Shown here: positions 46,266 to 55,196 of the stretch, piece by piece
How the letters are laid out: every line of letters begins with the position of its first letter
How positions within the stretch are numbered: the stretch's first letter is position 1
Source of the DNA: Solibacillus sp. FSL R5-0449
Lineage (GTDB): Bacteria > Bacillota > Bacilli > Bacillales_A > Planococcaceae
DNA: 64,000 nt
Direction: 5' to 3'
Assembly (NCBI RefSeq): GCF_037975215.1
Contig: NZ_CP150239.1
Coordinates: forward strand, 2,146,001 to 2,210,000
Position numbers and translations under genes: made by a program
Notes under the pieces: generated by a model
Seen by the model: the letters and a program-made list of their open reading frames with translations, nothing else
Databases searched by the model: none
Told to the model about the DNA's origin: nothing

Positions 46266-46847
46266 TTATGAAAAAGATGAGGAATCATAATCTTTGCCAA
46301 AATCTTTGCCGCCGGAATCGGACGACGATGATGACGAAGATGATGAACTGCTGGATGGCTGTTGTGAACTTTCTTCAAACGACCACTCATCCTCAAAATC
46401 AAGCGGGTGTACATTAATGACAATTGTCGTTTCCCCAATAATTTCCACTAAAAATTCACGTTCAACCGTTACCTGAATTTTGTCGCCTTGCTTTGTAATA
46501 ATTGCCTCAATACAATTCGGCGCTTGTAATACACGGACTTTCACATCATTCGAATCTACTTCTTCACCGTCACGGAATGACAGTTTGACACGATCCTTAT
46601 AGGAAATCGTCTCCGTATGCACTGCCGTTTTTGAATGATTGTTATATGCATACCATACATTCACATCAAACTTCCCTGTCACCTCAACAAATTTACCATT
46701 ACGTTTTGCCTGATAATGATGATTAATCACCCAGCAACCTAATATGCTCGTTGGCGCATTCGGTGGACAGAGCGTTTCTACACATTCGGTACGCTTCTTC
46801 CCTTTCGCAATAACTGCTTTCGTCACAATTTGACGTAAACGCTTCAC
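46266..46847 (-). CDS. cotE: CotE spore-coat morphogenetic protein
   Basis: A 193-residue outer-coat assembly protein. The core KAVIAKGKKRTECVETLCPP, SILGCWVINHHYQAKR, VEVTGKFDVNVWYAYNNHSKT and the strand-rich part match CotE. The C-terminus contains a run of 12 Ser followed by DSGGKDFGKDYDSSSFS, where other CotE proteins have an acidic tail. GTG at 46847 has AAGGAGAG upstream. Position between ricA/miaB and mutSL equals the B. subtilis order (miaB-ymcA-cotE-mutS), except that an EAL gene lies between. Confidence 0.95.
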   Translation of the reverse strand: MKRLRQIVTKAVIAKGKKRTECVETLCPPNAPTSILGCWVINHHYQAKRNGKFVEVTGKFDVNVWYAYNNHSKTAVHTETISYKDRVKLSFRDGEEVDSNDVKVRVLQAPNCIEAIITKQGDKIQVTVEREFLVEIIGETTIVINVHPLDFEDEWSFEESSQQPSSSSSSSSSSSSDSGGKDFGKDYDSSSFS

Positions 46848-46933
46848 CGAACATCTCTCCTTTCTTCAACTGCTCGACTTATTGTATGCGGCAGGTGCCT
46901 AAAGGGTGAAATGAGTTTTTAGAAAAGAAAAAA

Positions 46934-46958
46934 CTACTACAAACCTTAATTGTAGTAG
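46934..46958 (-). terminator. Hairpin downstream of the second EAL gene
   Basis: CTACTACAA and TTGTAGTAG form a perfect 9-bp stem; on the minus strand TTTTTTCTTTTC follows. It lies about 110 bp past the stop at 47071. Confidence 0.88.
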
Positions 46959-47070
46959 CGCTTTTCCTATTCCTTCGCTCAAATGTCTCTTTTGTAGATT
47001 GTATTTATTGCGGGATATGGCCTACATAGCCTTTTGTTGTTTCGCCCATATTTTTGTCCCACTGAGAGTT

Positions 47071-49260
47071 TTATTTGTTGAAAGAAATTTTTATCTCGTT
47101 ATCAAGCAGTTCATTAATTTGTTTAATGGGCATCGGTTTATAGTAATAATATCCTTGGCCCACCTGACAGCCTAATCGCTTTAATTCAAGGTGCTGTTCT
47201 TCAGTTTCGATTCCTTCTGCCACCGAGACCATGCTCAAATTATCCGAAAGCTGAATAATCGTTTTTATAACGGCATTCATCCGAGGATTCGCTAAATCAT
47301 CGACGAAACTTTTATCAATTTTTATTTCTTTAAACGGCAGTTCCTGCAAATAACTCAGTGAGGAATAGCCAACACCAAAATCATCAATCGATGTTTCAAT
47401 ACCAAGCTGTTGCAGCTCATCGATAATTTTTTTTGCCCGTAATACATCTTCCAGTTCGACACTTTCGGTAATTTCAAATTTTATGAATTTGGGATCGATT
47501 TTATAGCTTTCAATAAGGGCAACGGAACTTTCCACAAATGCCGGATTATAAAAATGACTCGGTGATATATTGATCGATACTTGATACAATTTCATTCCCG
47601 CATCATGACGCTGTTTTTGCCATTGGAGTACCTTTTTGAAAATTTCGAGGTCTACCTTATAAATATTGCCGGTATTTTCGGCAACCGGAATAAACAACGT
47701 TGGAGAAACAAAACCTAATTCGGCCGAATTCCAGCGTGCCAATGCTTCAAAACTTTCAATTTCCCCTGTCATCAAGTTCACTTTCGGTTGGAGCATCGGG
47801 AAAAATTCGCTGTTTTTTAGACCACGTGTAAAATGGGCCAGTATTTTCATCTCTTGTTCGACCGACTCAATTAATCCCATATTAAAGCTTTTAATAGCAC
47901 TGCCCGTTACTTTCAGCGCACTTGATAATGCATTATCCGCCTGGCGGACTGCTTCTATGTAGTTAGTACTGGAACTAAAAGATGAAGTTCCTATTTTTAA
48001 AGTTAAATACACTTCTTTTCCATCAATATAATACGGCTCCGATAAAACATGATCCGCTTCGACGGGTGGGATATTCATTTCCCTTAATGACAGTGACGTC
48101 GCTACAATAATTGATGAATGTGTGTATCTCGCAATGATTGAATCCCCGAATGTCGAGATATTCTGAATTCGTTTGGCAAGCTGACGCAGCACGTCATCCC
48201 CGCCTTGGCGGCCATATAAATCAATTATATTTTGGTATTCTCCCGGTTCAATAATATATAAATGCCCATTTGGGTGATCCGCAGCAAACTCTTTTAATAC
48301 GATTTTAAAGCACTCATAATTATTCAATCCGGATGCTACATCCTGAAAAGCAAGACGGTGAATTGCACTTTTCTGATCAAAATATTTTAATGCGAGTGTG
48401 ACAATGGGTGCAATTCGATTCATAAATTTTATTTCAATCGCTTTTGGTTCTGCCCGTTGCTCAAAGTACATTGTAAATAAGCCGATTGTTTTTTCTTCCG
48501 AGTTTAAAATTGGCTGGCTCCACATTGAAACTAAATGATACTTTTCAATAATCGGCTGATATGCTTCATGATAGACCGATTGCTCCAAATCTTTAATAAT
48601 AAGAGGTTTATTGTTTTTTCTTTTGTCTTTGAGATCTAATAATAAAATATTTTCATCGAGCTCTTTCAAATCTCTCCACATTTCACCGTAAATATTAATC
48701 ATCCGGTCATTATCATCAACAAGTACGATGGAGCAGTGACATTTCTTTCCGAAAGTTATTTCAACCGTTCTGCAAATATTGCGTAAGACATTTTCGATTG
48801 GATGTCCTGTTTCCAGACTGAAGTACACTTCACGTTCCAGCTCAATCAATGATTCGATGTTCATGGAGTCTGTTACATCTTTCATAATGATGACACAATA
48901 TTGGAGTATTCCATGCTGATTGAACATTGGCAAATGACGGACTTCATTCCAGAATGCATAACCATCTTTACGGTAATGAAAGGATGAAGTTTTAAAAGTG
49001 AGTCCATTTTCAATACTTTCCCGAATTGAATTTTCATTTACCATATCTGTAAGAGGCCCTTGCAGTAATGAAAATGTCGACCCGATTACATCAGCTTCAT
49101 CGTACCCTGTTGTTTGCAGAAAGAGCTGATTGGTAAAATCAATTGTATAACCTTTATTGGGGTTAATAATTGCTACTGCCGCATCTATCTGCCTGGCCAT
49201 CTGACATAACCAAACGTACATTCCTTCATCACTTACATTTAGATCGTCATATTCGTACAT
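47071..49260 (-). CDS. PAS-GAF-GGDEF(degenerate)-EAL protein, putative c-di-GMP phosphodiesterase (paralogue of 24167-26350)
   Basis: About 729 residues, same domain order as the protein at 24167. PAS domain: LOV-like, but GSTFSLLQG has Phe where photoactive LOV has Cys. GAF follows, then a GGDEF domain with ARYTHSSIIV instead of GGDEF, and an EAL domain with FEALARW, NISP, EITESVEL, DDFGVGYSSL, KIDKSF and AEGIETEEQ. Predicted phosphodiesterase only. ATG at 49260 has GGAAGG at ideal spacing; ATG at 49278 lacks a site. It splits the cotE-ricA neighbourhood of B. subtilis. Confidence 0.92.
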   Translation of the reverse strand: MYEYDDLNVSDEGMYVWLCQMARQIDAAVAIINPNKGYTIDFTNQLFLQTTGYDEADVIGSTFSLLQGPLTDMVNENSIRESIENGLTFKTSSFHYRKDGYAFWNEVRHLPMFNQHGILQYCVIIMKDVTDSMNIESLIELEREVYFSLETGHPIENVLRNICRTVEITFGKKCHCSIVLVDDNDRMINIYGEMWRDLKELDENILLLDLKDKRKNNKPLIIKDLEQSVYHEAYQPIIEKYHLVSMWSQPILNSEEKTIGLFTMYFEQRAEPKAIEIKFMNRIAPIVTLALKYFDQKSAIHRLAFQDVASGLNNYECFKIVLKEFAADHPNGHLYIIEPGEYQNIIDLYGRQGGDDVLRQLAKRIQNISTFGDSIIARYTHSSIIVATSLSLREMNIPPVEADHVLSEPYYIDGKEVYLTLKIGTSSFSSSTNYIEAVRQADNALSSALKVTGSAIKSFNMGLIESVEQEMKILAHFTRGLKNSEFFPMLQPKVNLMTGEIESFEALARWNSAELGFVSPTLFIPVAENTGNIYKVDLEIFKKVLQWQKQRHDAGMKLYQVSINISPSHFYNPAFVESSVALIESYKIDPKFIKFEITESVELEDVLRAKKIIDELQQLGIETSIDDFGVGYSSLSYLQELPFKEIKIDKSFVDDLANPRMNAVIKTIIQLSDNLSMVSVAEGIETEEQHLELKRLGCQVGQGYYYYKPMPIKQINELLDNEIKISFNK

Positions 49261-49375
49261 AGGCAAAGTCCTTCCCATATAGTTCTAACTAACTTAAATT
49301 ATAACAAAAGAAAGTAGGAATATCGACACCATTATTTACACATACTGTTAAGGTTTTAGAATATTAAATTTAAAA

Positions 49376-49623
49376 AAGAGGTTGGGACATAACCCAAAAA
49401 TGCTATTTTTCTCTGAAAGAAAAATAGCATTTTTTTGCTGAGCGTTAAAATTGATTTCCATTCCGGGACGCTTTCCGCGGGCGTGGCCTGAGCCTGTAGT
49501 CTCAGGCGTCACGCTATTCCCGCAGGAGTCGCCCTCCATTCCAATCAATTTTGCAATATATCCATTTCTTAATAAAGGCTTTCCTTTTATTTAGCAATAA
49601 TTATACTTATGTCCCAGCCTCTT
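49376..49623. repeat. Dispersed intergenic repeat, copy 2, with inverted terminal ends
   Basis: Bounded by AAGAGGTTGGGACATAA (49376-49392) and TTATGTCCCAGCCTCTT (49607-49623), which pair at 16 of 17 positions. Inside: a 17-bp hairpin at 49396-49434, the GC-rich palindromic core almost identical to copy 1, and an AT-rich right arm. 248 bp, no ORF of note. Shape is that of a miniature non-autonomous element or structured intergenic repeat. No clear target-site duplication was found. Confidence 0.88.
49396..49434. terminator. Terminator-like hairpin inside repeat copy 2
   Basis: AAAAATGCTATTTTTCT and its complement (17 bp) with a 5-nt loop, followed by T tracts. On the minus strand it can terminate ricA transcripts. 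Confidence 0.75.
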
Positions 49624-49632
49624 AAAATCATT

Positions 49633-50070
49633 TTAAGAGCATGAGCCTGGTGTACTATTGCGTACCTTTGAGCCTGTTTCGCCTTTTAGTAAATCTCCGC
49701 CAGTCGAAGCAATGACTTCATCTGTAACATTGTTCGCAATGGCATTTGATACTAATTGTAACAGTTCATTTACTTCTGTCTGCGATTGTTTAAATTGTTG
49801 AACGACTGGTAGTTCGTCGATTTCTGTTTCAATTCCTGTAATCTTGCCTTCAATCATTTTAAGTGCTTTTTCTTTCCCTAAGTGTTGGAAGTTAACTGCC
49901 TGTTTTTGCAGTGCTTTTAATGAAGCAATTTTTTCGCGTACAAATTGGTTTTCATTGATTTGTTCTTCTGCTTTTTTGAAAAATTCAACTTCTTCGGTAT
50001 TCGCAATCATATGGGCAATTTCTTTTGCTTTTTCTACAATCTCATCTTTTGTATATAATTTTGTTGTCAT
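49633..50070 (-). CDS. ricA: RicA (YmcA), regulator of competence, biofilm and sporulation
   Basis: A 145-residue helical protein of the YmcA/YlbF type: [25 protein letters not shown], then [20 protein letters not shown]. In B. subtilis RicA, RicF and RicT form a complex that binds iron-sulfur clusters and influences Spo0A phosphorylation and RNase Y. The C-terminus ends SCS; few Cys are present. The start overlaps the miaB stop by four bases, as in B. subtilis. The stop is only 10 bp from repeat copy 2. Confidence 0.9.
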   Translation of the reverse strand: MTTKLYTKDEIVEKAKEIAHMIANTEEVEFFKKAEEQINENQFVREKIASLKALQKQAVNFQHLGKEKALKMIEGKITGIETEIDELPVVQQFKQSQTEVNELLQLVSNAIANNVTDEVIASTGGDLLKGETGSKVRNSTPGSCS

Positions 50071-51602
50071 CTTACGAACTCCCCCTCTTTTATCACTTCT
50101 TCTACAAATTCACCCATTAATGAGTATGATTTTGCTTCTAAAATTTTTACATTTACAAGCTTTCCAATATATTTTGGATCAGCCTTAAAGTTAACAAGAC
50201 GGTTTTTGCGCGTATAGCCAGCTAACACATCATCGCGTCTTTTACTGCTGCCTTCAACTAAAACTTCTACTGTTTGACCTTCCAAGTCTTTGAGTGCTTT
50301 TGCAGAATACTCCCCGACAATCGCATTCAAACGGTGCAGACGGTCTTTCTTTTCTTCTTCTGTTACATTATCGACCATTTTAGCAGCCGGTGTTCCTTCA
50401 CGAGGCGAATAAATATATGTGAACGCCATATCAAAGCCAACTTGTCGATACAAATCAAGCGTTTCCTGGAATTGCTCTTCTGTTTCATTCGGATAGCCTA
50501 CAATGATATCAGTTGTCAATGTTACGCCTGGAATAGCCGCTTTAATCTTATCGACTAATTGCAGGAAATGCTCACGTGTATATTTACGAGCCATAATTTT
50601 TAAAATTTCATTTGAACCCGATTGTACCGGTAAATGAATATGATCAACGAGATTTCCGCCTTTTGCCAAGACTTCGATTAAATGATCATCAAAGTCGCGC
50701 GGATGACTTGTTGTAAAGCGAATTCGCGGGATATCGATTTTACGTAGTTCGTCCATTAAATCACCCAGTCGATATTCGATATCATCAAAGTCTTTCCCGT
50801 ATGCATTGACGTTTTGGCCTAAAAGCATAATTTCTTTATAGCCTTGTGCTGCCAATTCACGCACTTCCTGGATAATTTCTTCAGGTCGACGTGAACGTTC
50901 CTTGCCCCGTGTATATGGAACGATACAATATGTACAGAACTTGTCGCAGCCGTACATAATATTCACCCAAGCTTTAATCGAGCCAATACGTTTTTTCGGA
51001 AGGTTTTCGATGACATCGCCTTCTTTTGACCATACTTCAACAACCATTTCCTTAGACATATAGGCATCGTGTAAAATATTCGGTAATCGGTGGATATTAT
51101 GTGTCCCGAACACCATATCAACATGCTGATACTGTTTTAATATTTTGTTCACAACAGACTCTTCTTGCGACATGCATCCGCAGACGCCGATCAGCATTTC
51201 CGGATTTTTACGTTTATATTTTAACAGGAAGCCCAGCTCACCGAATACTTTATTTTCCGCATTTTCACGGATTGCGCACGTGTTTAGTAAAACAACATCC
51301 GCTTCTTCAATCATTTCAGTCGGTGTATAGCCAAGCTGCATGAAAATACCAGCCATTACTTCCGTATCGTGCTCATTCATTTGACAGCCGTATGTTCGAA
51401 TATAAAACTTACGATTCTGTCCCATTCCTAGAAATTTTTCTTCAATATCAAAATCTTTATGATATTTCACTTCTTCTTTACCGCGTTTTTTCGCCTCTTT
51501 TAGTGAAGGAGCTGTAAATACTTTTTCGAAATATTTACTATAGTCTTTTTCTTCCTTAGGTTGTTTAATCTGCTGACTAGCTAGTCGTTGTTCTTCATTC
51601 AT
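50067..51602 (-). CDS. miaB: tRNA-2-methylthio-N6-dimethylallyladenosine synthase MiaB
   Basis: A 511-residue radical-SAM methylthiotransferase acting on i6A37. UPF0004 domain: [15 protein letters not shown] and [12 protein letters not shown], with a third Cys in [10 protein letters not shown]; radical-SAM cluster [19 protein letters not shown] domain at the end. An N-terminal extension of about 65 residues is typical of Bacillus MiaB. It completes the pathway begun by MiaA at 39697. Upstream of ricA in one operon. Confidence 0.96.
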   Translation of the reverse strand: MNEEQRLASQQIKQPKEEKDYSKYFEKVFTAPSLKEAKKRGKEEVKYHKDFDIEEKFLGMGQNRKFYIRTYGCQMNEHDTEVMAGIFMQLGYTPTEMIEEADVVLLNTCAIRENAENKVFGELGFLLKYKRKNPEMLIGVCGCMSQEESVVNKILKQYQHVDMVFGTHNIHRLPNILHDAYMSKEMVVEVWSKEGDVIENLPKKRIGSIKAWVNIMYGCDKFCTYCIVPYTRGKERSRRPEEIIQEVRELAAQGYKEIMLLGQNVNAYGKDFDDIEYRLGDLMDELRKIDIPRIRFTTSHPRDFDDHLIEVLAKGGNLVDHIHLPVQSGSNEILKIMARKYTREHFLQLVDKIKAAIPGVTLTTDIIVGYPNETEEQFQETLDLYRQVGFDMAFTYIYSPREGTPAAKMVDNVTEEEKKDRLHRLNAIVGEYSAKALKDLEGQTVEVLVEGSSKRRDDVLAGYTRKNRLVNFKADPKYIGKLVNVKILEAKSYSLMGEFVEEVIKEGEFVR

Positions 51603-51678
51603 CGACTACTTGCCCCCCTATCATTTATTACCTTAACTCATTTCATCATTATAGCGAACTGTTGCCGGTTGTTACAAG

Positions 51679-52023
51679 CTAGTCGATAAATTGTTTATAA
51701 CTATTGAGGTCATTATCACGTAAAATTGTAAAAAATGTGACACTCAACTTGATTACCTGTGCCCAGTTCATTTCATATTTCGCTTCAAATAGATGCTTTG
51801 GCAGGCGCAACACATCCTGAAACAGTCGTTTCGCTTCAATGTTCTGCTGTGCTAAATACGCTAAAAATGCCAAAAACAGCTTGTGGTCCTCCAGCTTCAG
51901 CGCTTTGTTTTCCAACAGTGCATCTACACGGCCTCCCGGAGAGTTGGCACGTTCAAACAATCTATTCAATTCACTTTCCAGTTTTTCATTTTTATATTGC
52001 AAAAAATTTAAAATATCGGTCAT
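51679..52023 (-). CDS. Hypothetical helical protein between miaB and lepA
   Basis: About 114 residues, soluble, mostly helical: ILNFLQYKNEKLESELNRLFE, ALKLEDHKLFLAFLAYLAQQ, then VIKLSVTFFTILRDNDLNSY. No recognised motif. ATG at 52023 has GAGGTAGAA upstream; the frame to 52050 has none. A hairpin after lepA separates the two genes on the far side. It lies where two separate B. subtilis segments are joined here, so it may be lineage-specific. Function unknown. Confidence 0.7.
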   Translation of the reverse strand: MTDILNFLQYKNEKLESELNRLFERANSPGGRVDALLENKALKLEDHKLFLAFLAYLAQQNIEAKRLFQDVLRLPKHLFEAKYEMNWAQVIKLSVTFFTILRDNDLNSYKQFID

Positions 52024-52077
52024 TATTTCTACCTCATTTTCAAAAAACATTTCAGTAAACTTGTCCTTCTAAAAATA

Positions 52078-52107
52078 AAAGGCAGAAAGATTGCTCTATC
52101 TGCCTTT
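52078..52107 (-). terminator. Intrinsic terminator of lepA
   Basis: AAAGGCAGA and TCTGCCTTT form a perfect 9-bp stem with T-rich sequence after it on the minus strand. Confidence 0.87.
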
Positions 52108-52114
52108 ACAAATA

Positions 52115-53944
52115 TTATTTACTGTCATCCATTTTCAGTACGGCCATGAATGCTTCTTGTGGAACTTCTACTGAACCTACTTGTTTCATACGTTTTTTAC
52201 CGGCTTTTTGCTTTTCAAGTAATTTACGTTTACGTGAAATGTCACCGCCGTAACATTTGGCAAGTACGTTTTTACCCATTGACTTAATTGTCGAGCGGGC
52301 AATGATTTTTTGTCCGATTGCTGCTTGTACCGGTACTTCGAATTGTTGACGTGGAATGAGCTCTTTTAGTTTTTCTACAATTACTTTTCCGCGTTCATAT
52401 GCAAAGTCTTTGTGTACGATAAAGCTTAACGCATCGACTTGTTCACCGTTCAATAGAATATCCATTTTGCTTAATTTAGAAGGCTGGTATCCGATTAATT
52501 CATAATCAAACGACGCATAGCCTTTCGTATTCGATTTCAGGAAGTCAAAGAAGTCGTATACGATTTCCGCTAAAGGCATCTCATAAACGATTTTTACACG
52601 CGAGTCATCGATGTAATCCATCCCTGAGAAGTTACCGCGTTTTTTCTGGCAAAGTTCCATTACAGCACCTACATAATCGTTTGGTACCATAATTGTCGCT
52701 TTTACGTACGGCTCTTCAATGCGGTCGATTTTTTGCGGATCCGGCATCATTGACGGGTTATCGACTTTTAATACCGAACCATCAGTTTTTGTCACTTCAT
52801 AAATTACAGAAGGCGCAGTCGTGATTAAATCAATGTTGAACTCACGCTCAATACGCTCCTGAATAATTTCCATGTGCAATAGCCCTAAGAATCCGCATCG
52901 GAAACCGAAGCCTAATGCCTGAGAAGTTTCTGCCTCATATTGGAGTGCAGAATCGTTTAGTTCCAGTTTTTCAAGTGCTTCACGTAAATCGTTGTATTTG
53001 GCAGTATCAATCGGATAAAGGCCGCAATATACCATCGGATTTAATTTACGGTAACCCGGAAGCGGTTCTGTAGCGGCACGGCTGCCCGCGAAAGTTACAG
53101 TATCACCTACACGTGTGTCCTGAACATTTTTGATGGATGCTGTTAAATAACCTACATCACCAACTGTCAGTTCAGCTTGCGGTATTGCTTTCGGTGTATG
53201 GATTCCTACTTCGATTACTTCGAATTCTGCACCTGTTGCCATCATTTTAATTGTATCTCCGGCTTTCACAGTACCATTTACAATACGGATCGAGATAATA
53301 ACGCCTTTATAGGCATCATACACAGAGTCAAAGATTAATGCTTGTAATGGAGCATCAGGATCACCTTGTGGGGCAGGTACTTTTTCAACGACCTGTTCCA
53401 AAATATCCTCGATCCCAATTCCTGCTTTTGCTGATGCAAGTACTGCTTCAGAAGCATCCAGTCCAATTACATCTTCTACTTCTGCGCGGACACGTTCCGG
53501 GTCTGCAGCAGGCAAGTCGATTTTATTGATAACCGGTAAAATTTCAAGGTCATTGTCCAGAGCCAAATATACGTTCGCAAGCGTTTGCGCTTCAATTCCC
53601 TGTGCGGCATCGACTACTAAAATGGCACCTTCACATGCCGCTAATGAACGTGATACTTCATATGTGAAATCGACGTGACCCGGTGTGTCGATCAGATGGA
53701 AAGTATAGATTTCGCCATTTTTAGCATTATATTTTAATTGTACGGCATTTAATTTAATTGTAATTCCGCGCTCACGCTCCAGATCCATCGAATCCAGAAG
53801 CTGTGACTTCATTTCTCGTTGTGTAACAGTTTGCGTCTTTTCCAATAAACGGTCAGCAAGTGTCGATTTCCCGTGGTCGATATGTGCAATAATCGAGAAA
53901 TTTCGGATATTTTCTTGTCGTTTTAAACGTTGTTCTCGGTTCAT
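52115..53944 (-). CDS. lepA: Elongation factor 4 (LepA)
   Basis: A 609-residue translational GTPase. G-motifs: [21 protein letters not shown], and [13 protein letters not shown]; then the EF-G-like domains and the LepA-specific C-terminal domain ([20 protein letters not shown]). It acts on ribosomes stalled or back-translocated. ATG at 53944 follows AGGAGAGG. The gene lies downstream of spoIIP as in B. subtilis, though hemN and hrcA are not next here. Confidence 0.97.
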   Translation of the reverse strand: MNREQRLKRQENIRNFSIIAHIDHGKSTLADRLLEKTQTVTQREMKSQLLDSMDLERERGITIKLNAVQLKYNAKNGEIYTFHLIDTPGHVDFTYEVSRSLAACEGAILVVDAAQGIEAQTLANVYLALDNDLEILPVINKIDLPAADPERVRAEVEDVIGLDASEAVLASAKAGIGIEDILEQVVEKVPAPQGDPDAPLQALIFDSVYDAYKGVIISIRIVNGTVKAGDTIKMMATGAEFEVIEVGIHTPKAIPQAELTVGDVGYLTASIKNVQDTRVGDTVTFAGSRAATEPLPGYRKLNPMVYCGLYPIDTAKYNDLREALEKLELNDSALQYEAETSQALGFGFRCGFLGLLHMEIIQERIEREFNIDLITTAPSVIYEVTKTDGSVLKVDNPSMMPDPQKIDRIEEPYVKATIMVPNDYVGAVMELCQKKRGNFSGMDYIDDSRVKIVYEMPLAEIVYDFFDFLKSNTKGYASFDYELIGYQPSKLSKMDILLNGEQVDALSFIVHKDFAYERGKVIVEKLKELIPRQQFEVPVQAAIGQKIIARSTIKSMGKNVLAKCYGGDISRKRKLLEKQKAGKKRMKQVGSVEVPQEAFMAVLKMDDSK

Positions 53945-54047
53945 GTATAATTCCTCTCCTAATTAGAAAAAACACCTGAGCCCATTTAGGGTTTGGTGTC
54001 ACTACATATGTAGGTTATTCATCCATTTACTTTTCTACTAAAATACA

Positions 54048-54089
54048 GCCTCTATTCTCCATAATTTGAAGTAATGGAACAATAGAGGC
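54048..54089. other. Nested hairpin upstream of lepA
   Basis: GCCTCTATT (54048-54056) pairs with AATAGAGGC (54081-54089), and within the loop TCCAT pairs with ATGGA. No T tract follows on either strand. It falls in the lepA leader; the 53945-54156 stretch holds nothing else obvious. Confidence 0.45.
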
Positions 54090-54156
54090 ATAACGTATTT
54101 TAAATTATACTATGAATTGTAGTGAAACGACAACAGCGAACCTTCACCTGCAATAG

Positions 54157-54199
54157 GAAAACCGCATTTCGCACCAAACTTTTGCGAAATGCGGTTTTT
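54157..54199 (-). terminator. Intrinsic terminator of spoIIP
   Basis: Arms GAAAACCGCATTTCGCA and TGCGAAATGCGGTTTTTC, 16-17 bp with a 9-nt loop and T tract. It lies 80 bp after the spoIIP stop. Confidence 0.92.
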
Positions 54200-54279
54200 C
54201 ATATTCGAGCGGGCAGCCGTACTGATATGGCTCATCAACTTCACACTACCCGCCTGCTATTTTGTATTTCAAATAATAC

Positions 54280-55101
54280 TTAACCTGCTGATTCAACAAA
54301 AGCAACCCGAATCGCCTGCGCTAAAATCGCCATTGTACGTTGAAGCTCTTCTTCCGTATTGTCTATGCCTCCAAGTTCAATCAGCAATACATTAGTCGCA
54401 AGATCCTGATTGTAAACACCGTCAACACCAGTTCCCGACTTTTTCATAATTCCGCGTGAAACGCCAGGCACAATTCGATTCACTTGCTCGCTTAGCATTG
54501 TTGCATAAGCTAAATTTGCTTCATATGCAGGATGTTCTGCACCGACGACAAATGCAATTTTTGCATATTGTTCATTATTTGCTGTAAGTGTCGTCACTTT
54601 TTTAGGTGCTGAATCCCGATGGAAATCGATGACAAGATCATATTTGCTTCCTTCCAAATACTCGGCCAATACAGGTCGCGCCACTTTGTATGCCTGGTGA
54701 AATGTCGCATCAACCTGTTTCATTTCGGTCATAACATCAAAATCAACAATATGTGGTGTTAAACCGTTTAATTCAAGATAGTGCTGCATCATTTCCTGGA
54801 GTGAAAAGATATTCATTTCTTCATCATAGACTGCCTGCATCCCTTTTGTTTTCTTGACGATCGGCTTATAAGACTCGTGTGAATGTGTGAACATCAGCAG
54901 TACATCGAATGGATCGACTTTCGGTTCTTCAGGTACTGTGTCTATTGGCTCTGTCGCCGCATAAACAACGTGCGGACGTTCACTTTTAATTTTTTGTGTA
55001 GTCATTTCATTATTTGGAAAAGGGAATTGCCCAATAATAATAGGCAGTGAAAATAAAAATAAGAACAATAATGAGAAGCGTTTTAGTTTCCGCAAACACA
55101 T
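54280..55101 (-). CDS. spoIIP: SpoIIP sporulation murein hydrolase (short form)
   Basis: Cell-wall amidase/endopeptidase needed for engulfment, working with SpoIID and SpoIIM. About 273 residues; the B. subtilis protein is about 400, and the missing part is N-terminal. An N-terminal membrane helix (FSLLFLFLFSLPIIIG) is followed by the SpoIIP catalytic part: LLMFTHSHESY, IDFHRDSAPK, NLLIELGG-like LLIELGGIDNTEEE. The metal-binding His and Glu are retained. ATG at 55101 has GGAGAAAGG upstream. Adjacent gpr matches B. subtilis. Confidence 0.92.
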   Translation of the reverse strand: MCLRKLKRFSLLFLFLFSLPIIIGQFPFPNNEMTTQKIKSERPHVVYAATEPIDTVPEEPKVDPFDVLLMFTHSHESYKPIVKKTKGMQAVYDEEMNIFSLQEMMQHYLELNGLTPHIVDFDVMTEMKQVDATFHQAYKVARPVLAEYLEGSKYDLVIDFHRDSAPKKVTTLTANNEQYAKIAFVVGAEHPAYEANLAYATMLSEQVNRIVPGVSRGIMKKSGTGVDGVYNQDLATNVLLIELGGIDNTEEELQRTMAILAQAIRVAFVESAG

Positions 55102-55170
55102 CACCCTTTCTCCAATACAATATGGGAAAAGAGTAAAACTTAGAACGTATAACTAGTTTTTATTGTTCAG

Positions 55171-55196
55171 AAAAAAATTGCCGGCTAATTTCCGGC
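55171..55196 (-). terminator. Intrinsic terminator overlapping the gpr stop
   Basis: GCCGG/CCGGC stem (55180-55196) followed by T7 on the minus strand. The stem is only 5 bp but GC-rich. Confidence 0.65.

Noticed and set aside
46294-46476. Asp-rich plus-strand frame opposite cotE
   Set aside because: It is the antisense of the polyserine and following codons of cotE; no start signals.
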